This document shows, piece after piece, positions 1-12,300 of a stretch of DNA of 64,000 nucleotides (position 1 is its first letter; each line of letters opens with the position of its first letter). Under the pieces are notes generated by a model that worked only from the letters and a program-made list of their open reading frames with translations, was not told the origin of the DNA and did not search any database. The position numbers and the translations under genes are program-made. The stretch is from contig MNCI01008931.1 in assembly GCA_015680685.1 (NCBI GenBank), positions 280,348-344,347 on the forward strand. Reading direction: 5' to 3'. Source of the stretch: Gnetum montanum. Lineage: Eukaryota > Streptophyta > Gnetopsida > Gnetales > Gnetaceae.

Positions 1-249
1 CGAACTAAATTTCAAATGCTATGGGAAGGACCTTATATCATTCATGTAACTTATCCTTCAGGGGCCATGATGATTTACAAACCTGAGAGCCCGGACAACA
101 AACTATTAGTCAACATCCAACAAACCAAACCTTTCCATGAGCCTAGGATAGCTAGTACCAATTGTACTTCTGTTGGTGGACAACCTTGCTCCCTATTTTG
201 GATTGCCTCCTACCACCTCAATCATGGGGGAGATGACCACCAATGCTAA
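1..249 (+). pseudogene. Ty3/gypsy pol, C-terminal end of integrase (partial)
   Basis: The reading frame open from the window edge ends in a pattern typical of the C-terminal tail of Ty3/gypsy integrases: a W-E-G-P-Y-I-I core (codons near base 19-45), then a G-A-M-M-I strand, and V-N-I-Q-Q-T-K-P-F (about 106-140), which corresponds to the vN..lKpf end of pol. The upstream part of pol lies outside the window. The stop is at 247-249. Family assignment comes from this short motif only. The decayed integrase at 11270-12300 ends with a comparable tail, so both may belong to related non-chromovirus elements. Confidence 0.6.
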
Positions 250-2136
250 CCATTCAAAGCCCTCAATTCCTTTTGTATTTCTATTTTACATATTTTTTTG
301 CACATTTTTCAAATTTAGTTATTTTTTTTTACAACATCATTCAAAATTTTACTATCTCTTTGTTTGATTTAATTTTTTTAGTCTTACAATAAGTGCTCAT
401 GATGGTGGATTGTATCATAATGATGTTGGTTGCTAATGTTTAGTTCTTACCTTTGATTTTCAATGTTGATATTAAGATATGGTTCTTTTGATAAAATAGG
501 CAATGAGTCCGCACCATTCATTCATCCATTCAACTCTATGATCTCCCTTGGCTTTGGAGCTATACTATCCCTTTTCCTAAGTAAACTTATTAATGAATTG
601 GTGGCTCGGTATTCTTCAAACCAAGGAAGGACTCAATGGTTGAAAAGGGTGTGACTTCAAGGGGATTCGATGCATGTGTGCTGGCTATTCTCTTGGGTGC
701 TTGGATGATTTTCATGGGTTTTTCGCCATTCTACCATTGATCAAATATCAAGAAGTTGAGTGAATAAAAATAAGTCTTTGCATGGTGTGGTTCTCATGCG
801 ATAAAAAAAACAAAACAAACTGGTGAGAATTCAAAGCACACCCCTTAGACATAATAAATAAATATGGGCTACAAGCACTAGTTATGGCACTAGAAAGACA
901 TGTTACCCATGCCTGAAGGTTCCCTCTAACTAAGGCCCTTTCTTGCTTCTTGCTTCTCTATCTTTCTCTCCTTGGAATGGTGGTGACTCTTTGGAGGAGC
1001 ATTCTTGTTGCTTCAAAAAGATGAATTGGTCAAGTGTATTGATGCAAGGTCACTGAATGTGGTTAGTTTGAGTCCAGGTTTGGAATGAGTTCTACTCAGT
1101 TACCTTAACCATAAAATACACAAGGGACTTTACACTACCTTACTCTTGGGATTCAATTCCATTTTCTACTCTCCATCTTTCTTCCCATTTTCCACCTCAT
1201 TGTTGGTTTTATGATTAGTCTATATTTTGGTTTATACATTGTTTTTCCTTCGTAAATTCTTGTGGGTAAGTCTTTAACCATTGTTTCCATATGTCATCCC
1301 TAGAGCCTGCAAACTCTTTGGTTTGGGGGTTTGTCAAGCCATAAAAGGCATGAGCCTACTTTGGGGAGGACCCACTAACATTCATTTTTGGTGTAATTGT
1401 TAAATTCTTCTCCTTAAACATTTCTCGCAATCAACAATTTCTCATTTCATCCCCATCCATGACATCCATTTTATTGGCATCGTCATTGTTATTTTTCCCA
1501 TTTTTCTTATTCCCTATACTTTTCCACCTCATTGCTACTGGAGGGTCGCTCTTAGTCGTGGGGGCCCTATCACAAATTTTTCCATTCTACTACTTGTATC
1601 ACCCCTACACCTTGGGTAGTTATCAGTGATAAACCTCTAACCAAGTTTCTGCCATAACCACAACTCAGCCAATGCACTTTATATCAAGGCAAGGTATCAA
1701 TTGCATTATGGCTTACCTATCCTTGCTCATTCATGACTATGTTGTGTGCAAAAATGGAAATTACACATACAATGGACTAGGATAGGAGAAAGCACTTGGG
1801 ATGGACTGGAGTTGGAGCATTTACACCGGGAACAAGTTTGGTCACGTGGCTATGGATAAACAACGGAAAGCGCAATCATGACGTCGGCAACAACACACCT
1901 CGTTTTCTTTTCTCTCTCTTCAAGCTATCAAATGAGGGTCTAGATGTCATCTATGTACAGTGTTCACCACAAAGGGTGTGAACACCAATGTTGTAATATG
2001 TTTGTTGATCCGTTCCCTATGCACTTTGAGTCTGTTATTCCCTGTCACTGTCAATTATCATTCAATCAATGATCCCATATTTTTCCAATGTTTTGTAAGG
2101 AACTCGAGCATGAGTTTTCATTCAGTCATGGGGGTA
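250..2136 (+). other. Non-coding 3' region of the gypsy element with polypurine-like tract
   Basis: No convincing gene lies between the pol end and the LTR that begins at 2137. The last 35 bases (about 2102-2136) contain AACTCGAGCATGAGTTTTCA, then TCATGGGGGTA. This closely matches the sequence just before the third LTR (AACTTGAGGATGAGTTTTCA, then TCATGGAGATA, 14981-15016). I read it as the PPT-proximal segment of a plus-strand element. Short ORFs here (for example 1796-1981) show no recognisable domain. Confidence 0.45.
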
Positions 2137-2219
2137 TGATAAGCCACAATATCGAGTACGCGATATCAGAGCCTCCCAAGCGATATCAGGCATCCGATAT
2201 CGGGGCATGTCTTGTCGCC

Positions 2220-2438
2220 TATAAATAAGAGGTAGGTGCACTTGGTTTGGGTAGTAAGTTTTTATTGAGTAGTTTGCTAATTAGTCTTAACCCCTTATCC
2301 AAACTCTTATCCAAACTCTTGCATTTTCTCCCTCTCAGAGTTAGAATTATTTCTACATGCCTGCAGTAGGAGTCATAAAGTGAACGGATCCTCATTCGAG
2401 CATTGTGTACCTGAGCACATCTTGTGTACGGCAATAAA
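2220..2438 (+). promoter_or_regulatory. LTR promoter TATA box and poly(A) signal
   Basis: TATAAATA at 2220-2227 lies about 80 bp inside the LTR, after a cluster of GATATC palindromes. AATAAA follows at 2433-2438. The same order (GATATC cluster, TATAAATA, AATAAAGA) is seen in LTR B on the minus strand. This marks a probable U3-R-U5 layout. The transcription start itself cannot be seen. Confidence 0.5.
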
Positions 2439-2462
2439 GATGAACTTTGTGATAAACCTGGT

Positions 2463-2552
2463 AGCATCCAGAATAGATTAATTAATGTTAATTATAGTTA
2501 TTTAATNCAGCATCCAGAATAGATTAATTAATGTTAATTATAGTTATTTAAT
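2463..2552. repeat. 44-bp direct duplication around a single N
   Basis: The 44-mer starting AGCATCCAGAATAGATTAAT occurs at 2463-2506 and again at 2509-2552, separated by N and C. An exact duplication astride a lone N is what an unresolved contig overlap produces, so this is probably an assembly artefact rather than biology. Confidence 0.8.
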
Positions 2553-3030
2553 GCTTTCCTTAGCTAATTAATATTCTCTCTCTCACCCTATAACTCTCAT
2601 AAGTAAGCGCACTCAATACAATTACTTCAAGCATGTGTGTAACACTTGGTAACCCAGTAACGATTAGCGTTTGGTAATCCCAGCAGTGTTGCATTGGTTC
2701 AAGATGTGTACAACAAGTGAGAATGGATGCTGGTGTTAGGATTAGTTAAAGCATAGTTGAGTAGTTCAATTAAATTAGTTACTTAGTTATCTCTCTCCTC
2801 CCTTTGTAACATTAGGCCATAAAACATAAAAATATATAAAATTCATATACCTCATGTTTACTTAACCATACAATTGTGCTATATAAGTAAGCTCGGGAAG
2901 ACAATGATTGACTAACCTATCCTTGTTCCACAAAAGCGCATAAGCACTTAGTCCTTGGAATTTGACCGAATCGTGCATAGACACTCGTATTCATATGGTT
3001 GAGCATAGGGATACCTCGTCGCTCATCATA

Positions 3031-3044
3031 TGGTATTCAAGCTC
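3031..3044 (+). other. PBS-like sequence after LTR A
   Basis: TGGTATTCAAGCTC begins two bases after the LTR end. It resembles the plant initiator-Met primer binding site TGGTATCAGAGC (9 of 12 positions). With a polypurine tract also preceding the LTR, this LTR is flanked by signals of both a 3' and a 5' LTR. Confidence 0.4.
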
Positions 3045-5368
3045 TTCTTTTTCTCATTAAAGGCCTCTACCAAGGCAAAATTTTGCATCATCAAATCAAC
3101 AATCTCCTTTTGGGCACATCTCAAATTCTACAAAAGGATGAAATTTCTTTCTTGTAATGTAGATTTTTCAATTTTAGATTCTACTATCTTCATTATCAAC
3201 TCTTGAACTTTATTGGCTACTTCAATATCAGCATTGGTTATTGTGATGATTCTTGCTGGTTTTAGGCCTTCCAGCTCATTGGCTTAGTTTCATGCCACTT
3301 TCGAGATCTTGTCTACCTTAAATTTTTACTTATTAAAAGATATAGCATATTTTTATTTACCCTAAAATTCTTGTTTTAAATTTTTAATTAAACTCTTAGT
3401 TTATGCTAGAGCATCATCAAAGATTTGTTTATTTTTATTTAGCATTATTTCAAAGGTCCTAATCTTAAAGTAATAGCCTACAGTGATGTAATTTAAAATC
3501 ATTAAATCATACAGTAGATATTTACTCACTATGATGGGATAGAGCTTCACCAGTTGATTAATATCCTTAATAACCATGCCTTTGATTATTTCTTGATAAT
3601 CTTCTTCATCAACTTTATTAATACCCTTCCATCAATATAGTGTTTTCTTCATGGGGCTCTTCTGAATTGAAGTTTTAAAAAAGTTCATGGTTAACTCAAA
3701 GTGAACAACCTTATTCTAAAGCTTATAGTGGTGAAGAATCATGTTTACTATGGATGGTAATAGGAAACTACTTTCAGGTACTTTCCACCCCTCTATCTAA
3801 ACGTCTTCTAGTTATTTTAACAAAGTTATTTTCATGATCGCTTGCTCTCCTTTTGAAAATGCCTCAATAAATAACTTAGACAACAATTATTTATTCTTAT
3901 TCTTCACCACTACAATGACGTTCACTAATTGCAAGTTCAAAAATACATTGACAAAATTGGGAAGTAAATATCCATGTAAAAATATGATGAAGAGGAATGA
4001 TAATACCAAAATGTTTGATTCATATCCTTCTTGAGGATAGATATCCAATCACCATGACTATCCTCTTGTACCCCTGTGTAGAGTAGATTTAGTAGAGGTT
4101 ATGAAATAGATTTTTTTCTATCTTTTATACACATCCAATAGCCAATGATTTCCAACTAGGTAAGAAAAAGAAATTTCCAACTATGTGATTAGGATTCTGG
4201 TAGTGGCAGTGGTGTAGGCCTTAGTCCAATATTTCTTACTTAGAAAAAACTCAAAAAATTATTGTCTTAGAAATGTTACTTCCTTTACTGCAAAGTTGAT
4301 TTTAATTTCCTGGAAACAAAATCTAAGAAATCTCTTTTAAATTTTATCAAACCACCAAATCATCTTAGATTAGAAAATAAATTAGCCACCATTATAAGTT
4401 CTAACAAAATATTCAAATAATGGCTATTCTTTTAACACTACAAAATCCATGAATGATGTCAAGCCTAATCTAGTTAGCTTTATAAAAATAACCCTTTTCA
4501 TCACCTTTATCACCAAACTCAAGTCAAAATGATGATAATGAATACTAACCCTTGGGGCTAGATATCTTGTATATACTTCCTTTTTCAACAAAAGATTCAA
4601 GCTTCATGTCTAATCTTAGTGTAGAAAGACATCTATACTAGAATAGTTTAGATAACTCATTTTAGGTGGTTGTTATTCTCTGGTACCACCAAGGCACGAA
4701 TACATATAAATAGCTTTGCTAGTATAAATGAGCCAAATATGGCTAATTAAATTTAACAATAAAAACTATTTGAGAAATAGTTGTCTTGTATGTATCTAAT
4801 GGTAATCTATTTTAGCTATCATTCAATGTATTTATAAAACTAAAATAACTTCCAAAAGCTTAGCTTTAAATCTTATAGAGCTAATATAGTGAATGAGAGG
4901 TTTTATAGAAGATGCCAATTCTTAATTTTGAGCTATTTGCTAGCTAACTATTCAAAAGAAAATCGCAAAAGTTTTGCTAAACAAAGTAAGAATCTAAGAT
5001 ATAGAAATTATTTAAAAATCTTAAAATTATACAAGAATATCATCACTTCTATGTTAAACTGGTTTAGAATTGACACTTATAGAAGCTATTCCATTCAACC
5101 AGAGTAATAAGAAAAAATTAAACTTCAATTCATAAAGAAAATAGCCAATCCTAAAAACTATCACTCGCTAAAAACACAGGTATGCAAGATTTTTGCTAAA
5201 CGTATGAATAAATCTATTTAATTCAACTGCCAGTTGAAAAATCAAAGCTAAAAGAGATAAATAAAACCTATTTAGAATGTCATTATATAAATCATCTTTA
5301 CAAACCTTTTCCCAAATGTTCCTTCTCCTCCTTGTTCTAAACTTATGCTCTAGGCTTTATAGCAGCCA

Positions 5369-5689
5369 CTATAAGTTATAATAGTTACAAAAAAAACCAA
5401 GCATGATAGACCTCATATTCTCTTCATATAATTGCAAGCCATTAGATAGCTGTTCATTTTCTTGATAGCTTTTTCTCATTCTTCGAATTTGGAGCTCTTC
5501 CATTAATAATTGTTGAGACAACCTCCCATGACTAATTAGAACTTTTATAGCTCGACTCATTGCATCTAGATTGGTACTATCAAGCCACTTAATAATATAT
5601 CCAACTCTTATTTCATCCATACTTGATTTTGTTATGAAATTGGTTATTTTGGTTAATACATCTCCTGCATTAGAACAATTTTGTTCCAA
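5369..5689 (-). pseudogene. Unrecognised 106-codon minus-strand ORF fragment
   Basis: This is the longest open stretch of the minus-strand coding remnant. It is helical-looking and charged, with Q/E/L runs in the C-terminal half (SHGRLSQQLLMEELQIRRMR), consistent with a coiled coil. The frame continues upstream with E/K-rich sequence after stops. No known domain is recognised. I read it as part of a retroelement accessory ORF and not a host gene. Confidence 0.3.
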
Positions 5690-7028
5690 TTCTACTTTCT
5701 TCTACGTAGTTTCATTCATTATTTTTGTAACTTCCATCATCATCATGGCTAGGAAACCTTGTTTATACTATGGAATGAATTCTCTTTTTACTCTGGCTAA
5801 GTCATATAGCTCTTGATATCTTCTTTCCATTTGAAAAAAATGGCTTAATTTTATTTGATTTCTCTAATCTTAGCTCTAGTCTCCTGCACCCATTTTTTAT
5901 TATAGTTCATCTTAGTTATTATCTCTTGAAATTCTAATAGAGCTAAGTAGGTATGATTTGGTGCCTCACCCTTTTTAGCCTATTCTAATTTAGAGTTGAG
6001 AATAACCAGTTTTTCTTCTAGTTGAGCCATAGCTTGTCCTTTATTTTCTAGCAATGATTCTTTGATGGTAATGATTACCTTGAGCTACTCATTATTTTCC
6101 TTGAAGCCCTTCAATTCTTCTTATAGTTTGGGTGTCTCTTGTTCATCTTGTACAAGATAATTTGTAAGTTTAGTTATTTGACTATTGGCTATTTGTCACA
6201 TGTTCTTAATCAAACTAGTTATAGTCTCCGACATGTCTTGATGAGACATCACTAGCTTTTGCTCTCTAGTTTATGGATCATCTTCCTTATATGAAAAGAT
6301 GACACTGACTTCTATCTCCAATTCAGTGGGAAGCCTTTGGCTTAGAATAACTCACTTTTCTTCTTCTTTTTATAAATTGTGAAAGATAATGCTCTCCTTT
6401 CATGAAGTAGTTGAACAAGATGTTTAGGGTTGTAAGAGCTGATGATGAGCTCTCCCCTTCTTTTTGCTATTATTGCTATAACTCATTTAACTTCTATTGC
6501 TCCAATAGCTACAATTGTCTTTCTTTATTGGCTTTTACATGTTTAATATTAATTTTCCTCATTGCTTTTACTCTTGCATACTCAGCTTCATTGAGTGGAA
6601 ATCTTTCATCTATCATGGTTTTCTCTAGGTATAGTAGCTTTCAAGAAACATAATTTTTCTCTAATTAAGCCAAATACTAATCAAATAAGTCCCTTACCAA
6701 AGGATGATCTCTCCTTTTCTTCTATTTGCATACTTCAAAAACTAGTAAATCATAGGCAATGGATGCAAGCTTCATTGTTTCTTTAGTTTACTTCTCTATC
6801 GGTATATTTTAAATAAAAAACATCTATTTTATTAGGGTGATGGACTTTCCTTGTTTTAACAGTTGAGTATATCCTTTTTTATGCCATAGGAAAGCCACAC
6901 TTCTCTTTATACCTCTTGGTCATTCCTCTCAAATGCCCTACATTGCTGAATTCTTAGAAGCCAAAATCTAGAGGAAAAACTTCCTTATGCTTGTAATCAT
7001 GTCTTAATGGGCTTCTTAACATTTGCAT

Positions 7029-7340
7029 TCAAACTTCGAATGCTACCAGATAACAAGCTTTGAATCTAGGCAATTTGAAGGCTTTTCCTTCAAAACTTGC
7101 TATCAACATTTGAGTATAACAAACATGCAAAAAGACAGCTTTATGACATTTTTCCTTTATTTCATTGACAATTTGTTGAACGATTATTGGAGGGAAGGCT
7201 CCTAAAATAAACTTAAACAGATGGGGATATACATAGTTCATCAAGAATTCTAAAGCTTGGGTATTAAAATAGTTTCTCTAATATATAACTAAAAATAAAT
7301 CATAGTAGGGATCTTTAGGGTGAGTTCTCCTATATGTTGT
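7029..7340 (-). pseudogene. Unrecognised minus-strand ORF fragment
   Basis: A 71-codon open frame (7029-7244) extends upstream through one stop to about 7340 (HPKDPYYDLFLVIY region). It is rich in aromatic and hydrophobic residues, with conserved-looking Pro-His-Leu-Phe and two Cys. The length and spacing fit the same decayed accessory ORF as the fragments at 5369-5689 and 10650-11152. The function is unknown. Confidence 0.3.
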
Positions 7341-8533
7341 GTAGCTAACAAAAATTGAGGCTATTCTTTTAGGCTCAAGGATCTCACTTAATAAATAATT
7401 AATTAAAAATTAGCTTAAACTTAATTGAGCCCCTTGTTTTTAAATTTTGGCCAAGCTACTCTATAATACATCATTTATAAATTATAGAGGAAATAAATGT
7501 TTCTTATTTTCTAGAGCTACATAGGTCTAGATATGATAATCTACAACTAAATTTACCTCACAGCCTAAATAAAAATTTGATGAGGAAACTTGAACTCTAC
7601 AACTTTTCAAATGATGTTTTGATAACCCCATGCTTTTGCTAGATTAGTCAGTGAGAGCTTAAAAATTTTCCTTGTCTTAGAATGGGTCTAAAATTTACTA
7701 CTTAATACCTCTTCATTAAACTAACAATCTTCTATTTCTATAATGTTCGGCTCTATAAGACAATAAGGCTCATACATCTTTTTGATATTGAAGTTAATGT
7801 TGTGTTTCTTATTTGCTCTAAAGTGAAGCTTATCTTTCTCATATACAATCTTTGCTATCAAGATATTTATAACATCTCTTATCATATTCATCATTTACCT
7901 AAAAACAAGCTTGTGAAGACCTATCTTCTCATATATCTCCCACCAATCCTCCATTATTTCTATAGTGTGAAGCCCTATTTTCTCTATCAAGTCATGGTCT
8001 TCATCAAAGTTGAATAAATTGCGTTCTTTCACTTCTAATTCTTGACGTACAATATCAATTCATTGATGGAGCTTATAAATATTCAATTTGAATTGTTGTA
8101 GGTAATCGGAGAAGCTAAAAGTATCAATGTCTTGCAACATCTGAGGTACTTATTCCCTTTTCTTATGAGACATTTTTGCTAAGTTTTGAAAAGCTTTAAA
8201 GAGGTTCTTTTATGCTTGAACGGTAGCTCTTTTTTTGCTTCAAATCTTAGTTCTAATTGTCAATGACTTTGTAATTTGGAATTCATCAAGAGCTTGCTTA
8301 TTAATACTCAAAGCTTTGTCTTTTAATTTTCTCACTTTGAGTTAAGCTATTTGAATTACTTTTTGACACATGCCATGAACTTTAATTATATTGAACTACT
8401 CTATTGGTGCTATTAAAAGATTATGGGTTTAGGTACCAATCACTTAATCATAGTGTCTTAGCTCATTAATCTAGTTTTAATTTCCACTCAAGAATGATAA
8501 CAGTGACATGGCATGTGCATAGGGTATAATTTG

Positions 8534-9706
8534 TAGAACCATTTTTGATTTTATGAAAAAGATTTCTTAGCATTTTTATTCTACCTATCTTATGTGTCAA
8601 AGTGTTTTTGAGGCCATATCATAGAGTTAGTTTATAGATTCATTTTACAACTTGTTTGTAGAACCGAATTTTGGTTCTACAAACTTGTTCTATGAAAGAG
8701 CTAATGTGGTAGATTGATTTTTGAGCTTCTTTGTAGAGCCAAATTTTGGTTCTATGAATTCCATCATATTTCTTAATTTTTTAATCTTTATGTGCTTAAT
8801 CTATAACATGTTGAGTTGGATTAAAAATATATTAAGCATGTGCATAAATTAAAGTTGTAACCTCTTGTGGATCCAATATAAGCTCTATTTAAACTAACAT
8901 TACTTATAAAACTTATTTAGGTTTTTCTCATAAAGCCATTTCATAGAACCACTTTTTGGTTTTACGAACAAGTGCTACATAAACGTTGATGTGGCAAGAC
9001 TTTTCTATAATCCATTTTTTTAGAACTAATTCTTCTAGCTTTTCAATCTTATTAACTTTTCAAAGCTAACATAGTAGAACCACTTATGCACTATCTTGTA
9101 GAACCATTTTTTATTTTATGAACAATGGTTTTTTTTATGCTTCTTCCTTAAGTGATAATGTGGCATGTGGAACCATTTTAGCTTTTCTTCATAGAATTAG
9201 GTTTTGGTTCTATGTACTTGCTTCATGAAATAGCTTACATGAAAGAAGTGAAAATGAGTGCTTAATGTTGCTTTAGCCCTTTTGATGCATCTTGTAGGAT
9301 TTTCTATTTGTAGAACCATTTCATAGAATCACTTTTTGGTTCTATGAACCTATGCTAAAAGATGATATGGTATGGTTTTTCTAAAGATTATTTTTGAAAC
9401 TAATATCTTTAGCTTTATGAATTTGTTGTATTTTCAAGAGTTGATGTGGTACAATTGTTTATGAGCTTGCTTGTAGAACCATTTTTTAGTTCTATGAATA
9501 ATAATTTCCTTTATGCTTCTTCCTTAAATGATGACATGACATGTAGAGCCATTTTAGTCATTCTTTGTAGAACCAAATTTTGGTTCTACAGACTCATTTT
9601 ACAAAATAACATATGTGGGAGAAGTGGAAACAAGTGTTTAATATTTCTATAGAGCTTTCAATGTATCCTGTGGAACTGGTTTCTATAGAACTAAATTTTG
9701 ATTCTA
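8534..9706. repeat. Array of TAGAACC/GGTTCTA palindromes in a ~375-380 bp tandem repeat
   Basis: About a dozen occurrences of TAGAACC-like half-sites, most followed within 14 bases by the inverted half GGTTCTA, lie at 8534, 8659-8679, 8734-8754, 8944-8964, 9075, 9099, 9191, 9311, 9324-9344, 9474-9494, 9544, 9568-9588 and 9686-9706. The unit at 9568-9588 is a perfect inverted repeat: TAGAACCAAA, one T, then TTTGGTTCTA. Larger blocks repeat with a period of about 375 bp (9099 versus 9474, sharing ATGCTTCTTCCTTAA) and about 380 bp (8944 versus 9324). RNA from either strand could form a row of short hairpins. Confidence 0.75.
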
Positions 9707-11269
9707 TGAACTTGCTCTATATAAATAAGTTAATATGGAAAAATTAAATCTAATTTAGATTTAACTCCTTTTATCTTGCAATGATATTTTTCCTCTTAAT
9801 AGTTTTCTTAACTATTTATGCTAATGCTAACTTTCATTCTAGATAAAACCAATTCTTTCAATTGCACAAATATATTTCTAATAGTTTGAAAATTAGCCAA
9901 TGTATTAAAAAAGAGGTCTTCCTAATCATATTATATCCTTGTGAGTTCCCTTTGGAAGTTGATTTAATTGTGGTCTTAAATTGAGTTCCAAAATCTACTT
10001 TATGAAATTGAATTATTTAAAGTCAATGAGTTCATATGTTTATTAATTGGCATGTTCTAAATTGAATGTTGGGCTTTAAGAGCTTTATTTTTAAAAGAAA
10101 CACTTGATTAAAGTATATCTAATCCTTTTGTTATTTCTTCAAACACTTTCTTTTTGAGCTTTTCTCTCCCTCAAGGCTTTGTATATTCATGTCATTGAAA
10201 TGAAGCTTATAAGCAATTACTTCATGCAAATTCCTAAAACTTCTTGTAATGTTCGAATAGAATGTCTCTTTCCCGATATGATATGATTGAGTTAACTTAA
10301 CCATACTATTTAAATATCTTGATTCAAAAATGTTGAAGCCATTGAATATTGTTTAGAGAATTAAGCCTCATAATTTAAATCTTCGCTATTTCATGATAAT
10401 GGCTATTGTTGCAATAACAAATTTTCCAAAGAAAAGCACACTTTTCTTTTCACAACACTGAATATACATACATAGAGAAATTGAGTAATTGCTAAAAATA
10501 TTTTTCTGTGAAAAATCCTTGTAGCTTAAGGCTAAATAGAGATGGAAAACCCCCAGTTCTAAAAAAAACTTTTCAAATGAGCTAACTAAAACTAGGTTGA
10601 TGGAACTAGGTGACAATGTATAGTGATTATAATTTTTCTCAGAACTTTTCATTTTGAATCCTCAATTATTTCTTGAGTAGGTATAGCAGTTTGTACTTCA
10701 TCATTCTGATCTAATCTTTCCTTTGAATCCTCATGACTTTTATCTTCTTTTAGTTTTTCTATCTTCTCATGATCTTTTTCTAAGTTTTCGAGTCTTTTTT
10801 CTACATTGTTCTTGTGTTGAGAAATCAAAAAATTCTTATAAGTAATTTTGTAAACTAGGCTCTCCTTATTAAGGTTCTTCTTTAGTGATATATATGAGCA
10901 CTTTGGAATCTCAATCCATTCTCAGATAGGAATTGATTTACCATTTGTAAGTATGAAAAACTCATCAAAAAACAAGGTCATGAATGGGTAATTATAGGAT
11001 GTTCCATATGTGATAGCCCTATAATACATCTTTTGTATGTGCTTAGAAAAATACTCGAATAAGTATGGGATGAATGGACTTGCTTTCATCTTAGCCCCCT
11101 TTGTATTTGCAAATAATCTTCTTTTTACTATTGGCCCTAACTTCCTAACCATGACTATTGATGGAATGATAAGCTTATGTAGTTTTATAGCTCAACTTCT
11201 ACTTCCTATATAGTCTTAAGAAAATTAGTTACAAAACACTATGTATATATTTAAAAATCTGGTTGTCCA

Positions 11270-12300
11270 CTACTAAGTTGTTCGAAGTGGACGGTTGCCT
11301 AAAGTAATGCTTCAAATGAAGAGTGTTAAATCAAATGCTTAACACTTGTCCTTGTAATAAAGCTAACTTGAATGTATTTTCTACCACTTGTTGCTTGATT
11401 ATTAATGGTCTAATCCATTTAGTTAAAAATTTATTACATTCACTTTTTCTATATACTTTCTGTAGCAAAACTATATTTCCTTCTTGAAATGCCTTCCTTC
11501 TTGCTCAATGATCAAACAATCTTTTCATTAATACTACATTTTGTAAGAGCATATCTTGAGCTTCATGAATTTTGGTCTCTCTTTTCAATAATAAAATCAT
11601 CAAAGCACATTCCTTATCTATTTGTGGGTTATAATTCTTCATAAATTCTATTGCTAAATACACAATTATATTAGTTATTTAAGCATTAAACCCATAAATC
11701 AAGTTAAATGGTGTGGTAGCTATAGATATTTTTATCTATTTTTATTTGTGAACTTAGCTAGGCCATTTCCTTGTGGATAATAGTTCGAAGATGAATAAAG
11801 CAAGATTGATTTCTCTAAAGCCCATCTCATGAACTTAGTTGATTAGAAAGCTATGCCATTATTAATAACAAGTGATCCTAGTATTCCAAACTGATTTATG
11901 ATGTATTGCTCAAGAAACTTTATTACATCATAGGATATACTTCTTTTTAGAGCTTTAGCTTCTAGCCATTTGGTAAAATAGTTAATGGTTGTCAAAATAA
12001 ATCTATTTCCTAATTGAGATGGAGTAATAGATCCTAGAAAATCTAATCCCCATCTTTAAAAAGGTTTATCTATTATCACCAGTTTTAGCTTTGCCTTAGC
12101 TTTTTTTAGCCTTGGCCTATGAATTTTACAATTATAGAAAGTTAAAATTTTATCTCGCAAATTTTTATATATTGTAGGCCAATAGAAACCATATCTCAAT
12201 ATATGTTGCATTGTGGTTTTATGAGATTCATGATGCAAGGCCTTGTGATCATGAAATTATTTCAAAGTCTCTTCAGTCTTTTGATTGGATGCATATTCCA
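11270..12300 (-). pseudogene. Ty3/gypsy integrase (decayed)
   Basis: Read on the minus strand, 12238-12056 carries the HHCC zinc-binding region (H-E-S-H...GFYWPTIYKNLRDKI...C). After a TAA stop at 12056 comes the catalytic core: WGLDFLG, FILTTINYFTKWLEAKALK (about 12020-11945), then INNGIAF, YYPQGNGLAK, TPFNLIYGFNA, AQDML..V.MKR.FD, and the C-terminal F.TKW..P..I...NTFKLALL segment to about 11270. The first catalytic Asp is kept. The second (expected DNG) reads N, and the third position (expected NGLAE) reads K. With several stops, the enzyme is dead. The motifs fit the non-chromovirus Tat/Athila side of Ty3/gypsy. No RT or RNase H is visible upstream. Confidence 0.8.

Larger units (their letters stand above)
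2137..3028 (+). repeat. LTR copy A of a Ty3/gypsy element
   Basis: The segment begins TGATAAG and ends CTCATCA. It shares colinear blocks with the LTRs at 14094-14918 (reverse strand) and 15017-15890. These blocks include a GATATC-rich start, CCTATAAATAAGAGGT (TATA box 2220-2227), AATAAAGATGAACTTT (poly(A) signal 2433-2438), the GGTAACCCAGTA / GGTAATCCCAGCA pair (about 2648-2690) and ACTCGTATTCATATGGTTGAG near the end. A polypurine-like tract sits directly upstream and a PBS-like sequence directly downstream. An assembly join with a duplicated 44-mer (2463-2506 and 2509-2552) lies inside it, so the true length is about 45 bp shorter. Confidence 0.75.
3045..11152 (-). other. Degraded minus-strand coding region, probably retroelement accessory sequence
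   Basis: No intact gene is present. Minus-strand frames carry protein-like stretches broken by stops: 11152-10650 (globular, then a K/E-rich tail), about 7340-7029 (a hydrophobic segment starting MNYVYPHLFKF and ending FKACYLVAFEV), about 6120-5700 (E/K/Q-rich, coiled-coil-like) and 5689-5369 (106 codons). They lie downstream of the minus-strand integrase at 12300-11270, where accessory ORFs of Tat/Athila-type gypsy elements usually sit. I do not recognise the protein. The stretch is also interrupted by the palindrome array at 8534-9706. It could be several elements rather than one. Confidence 0.35.
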
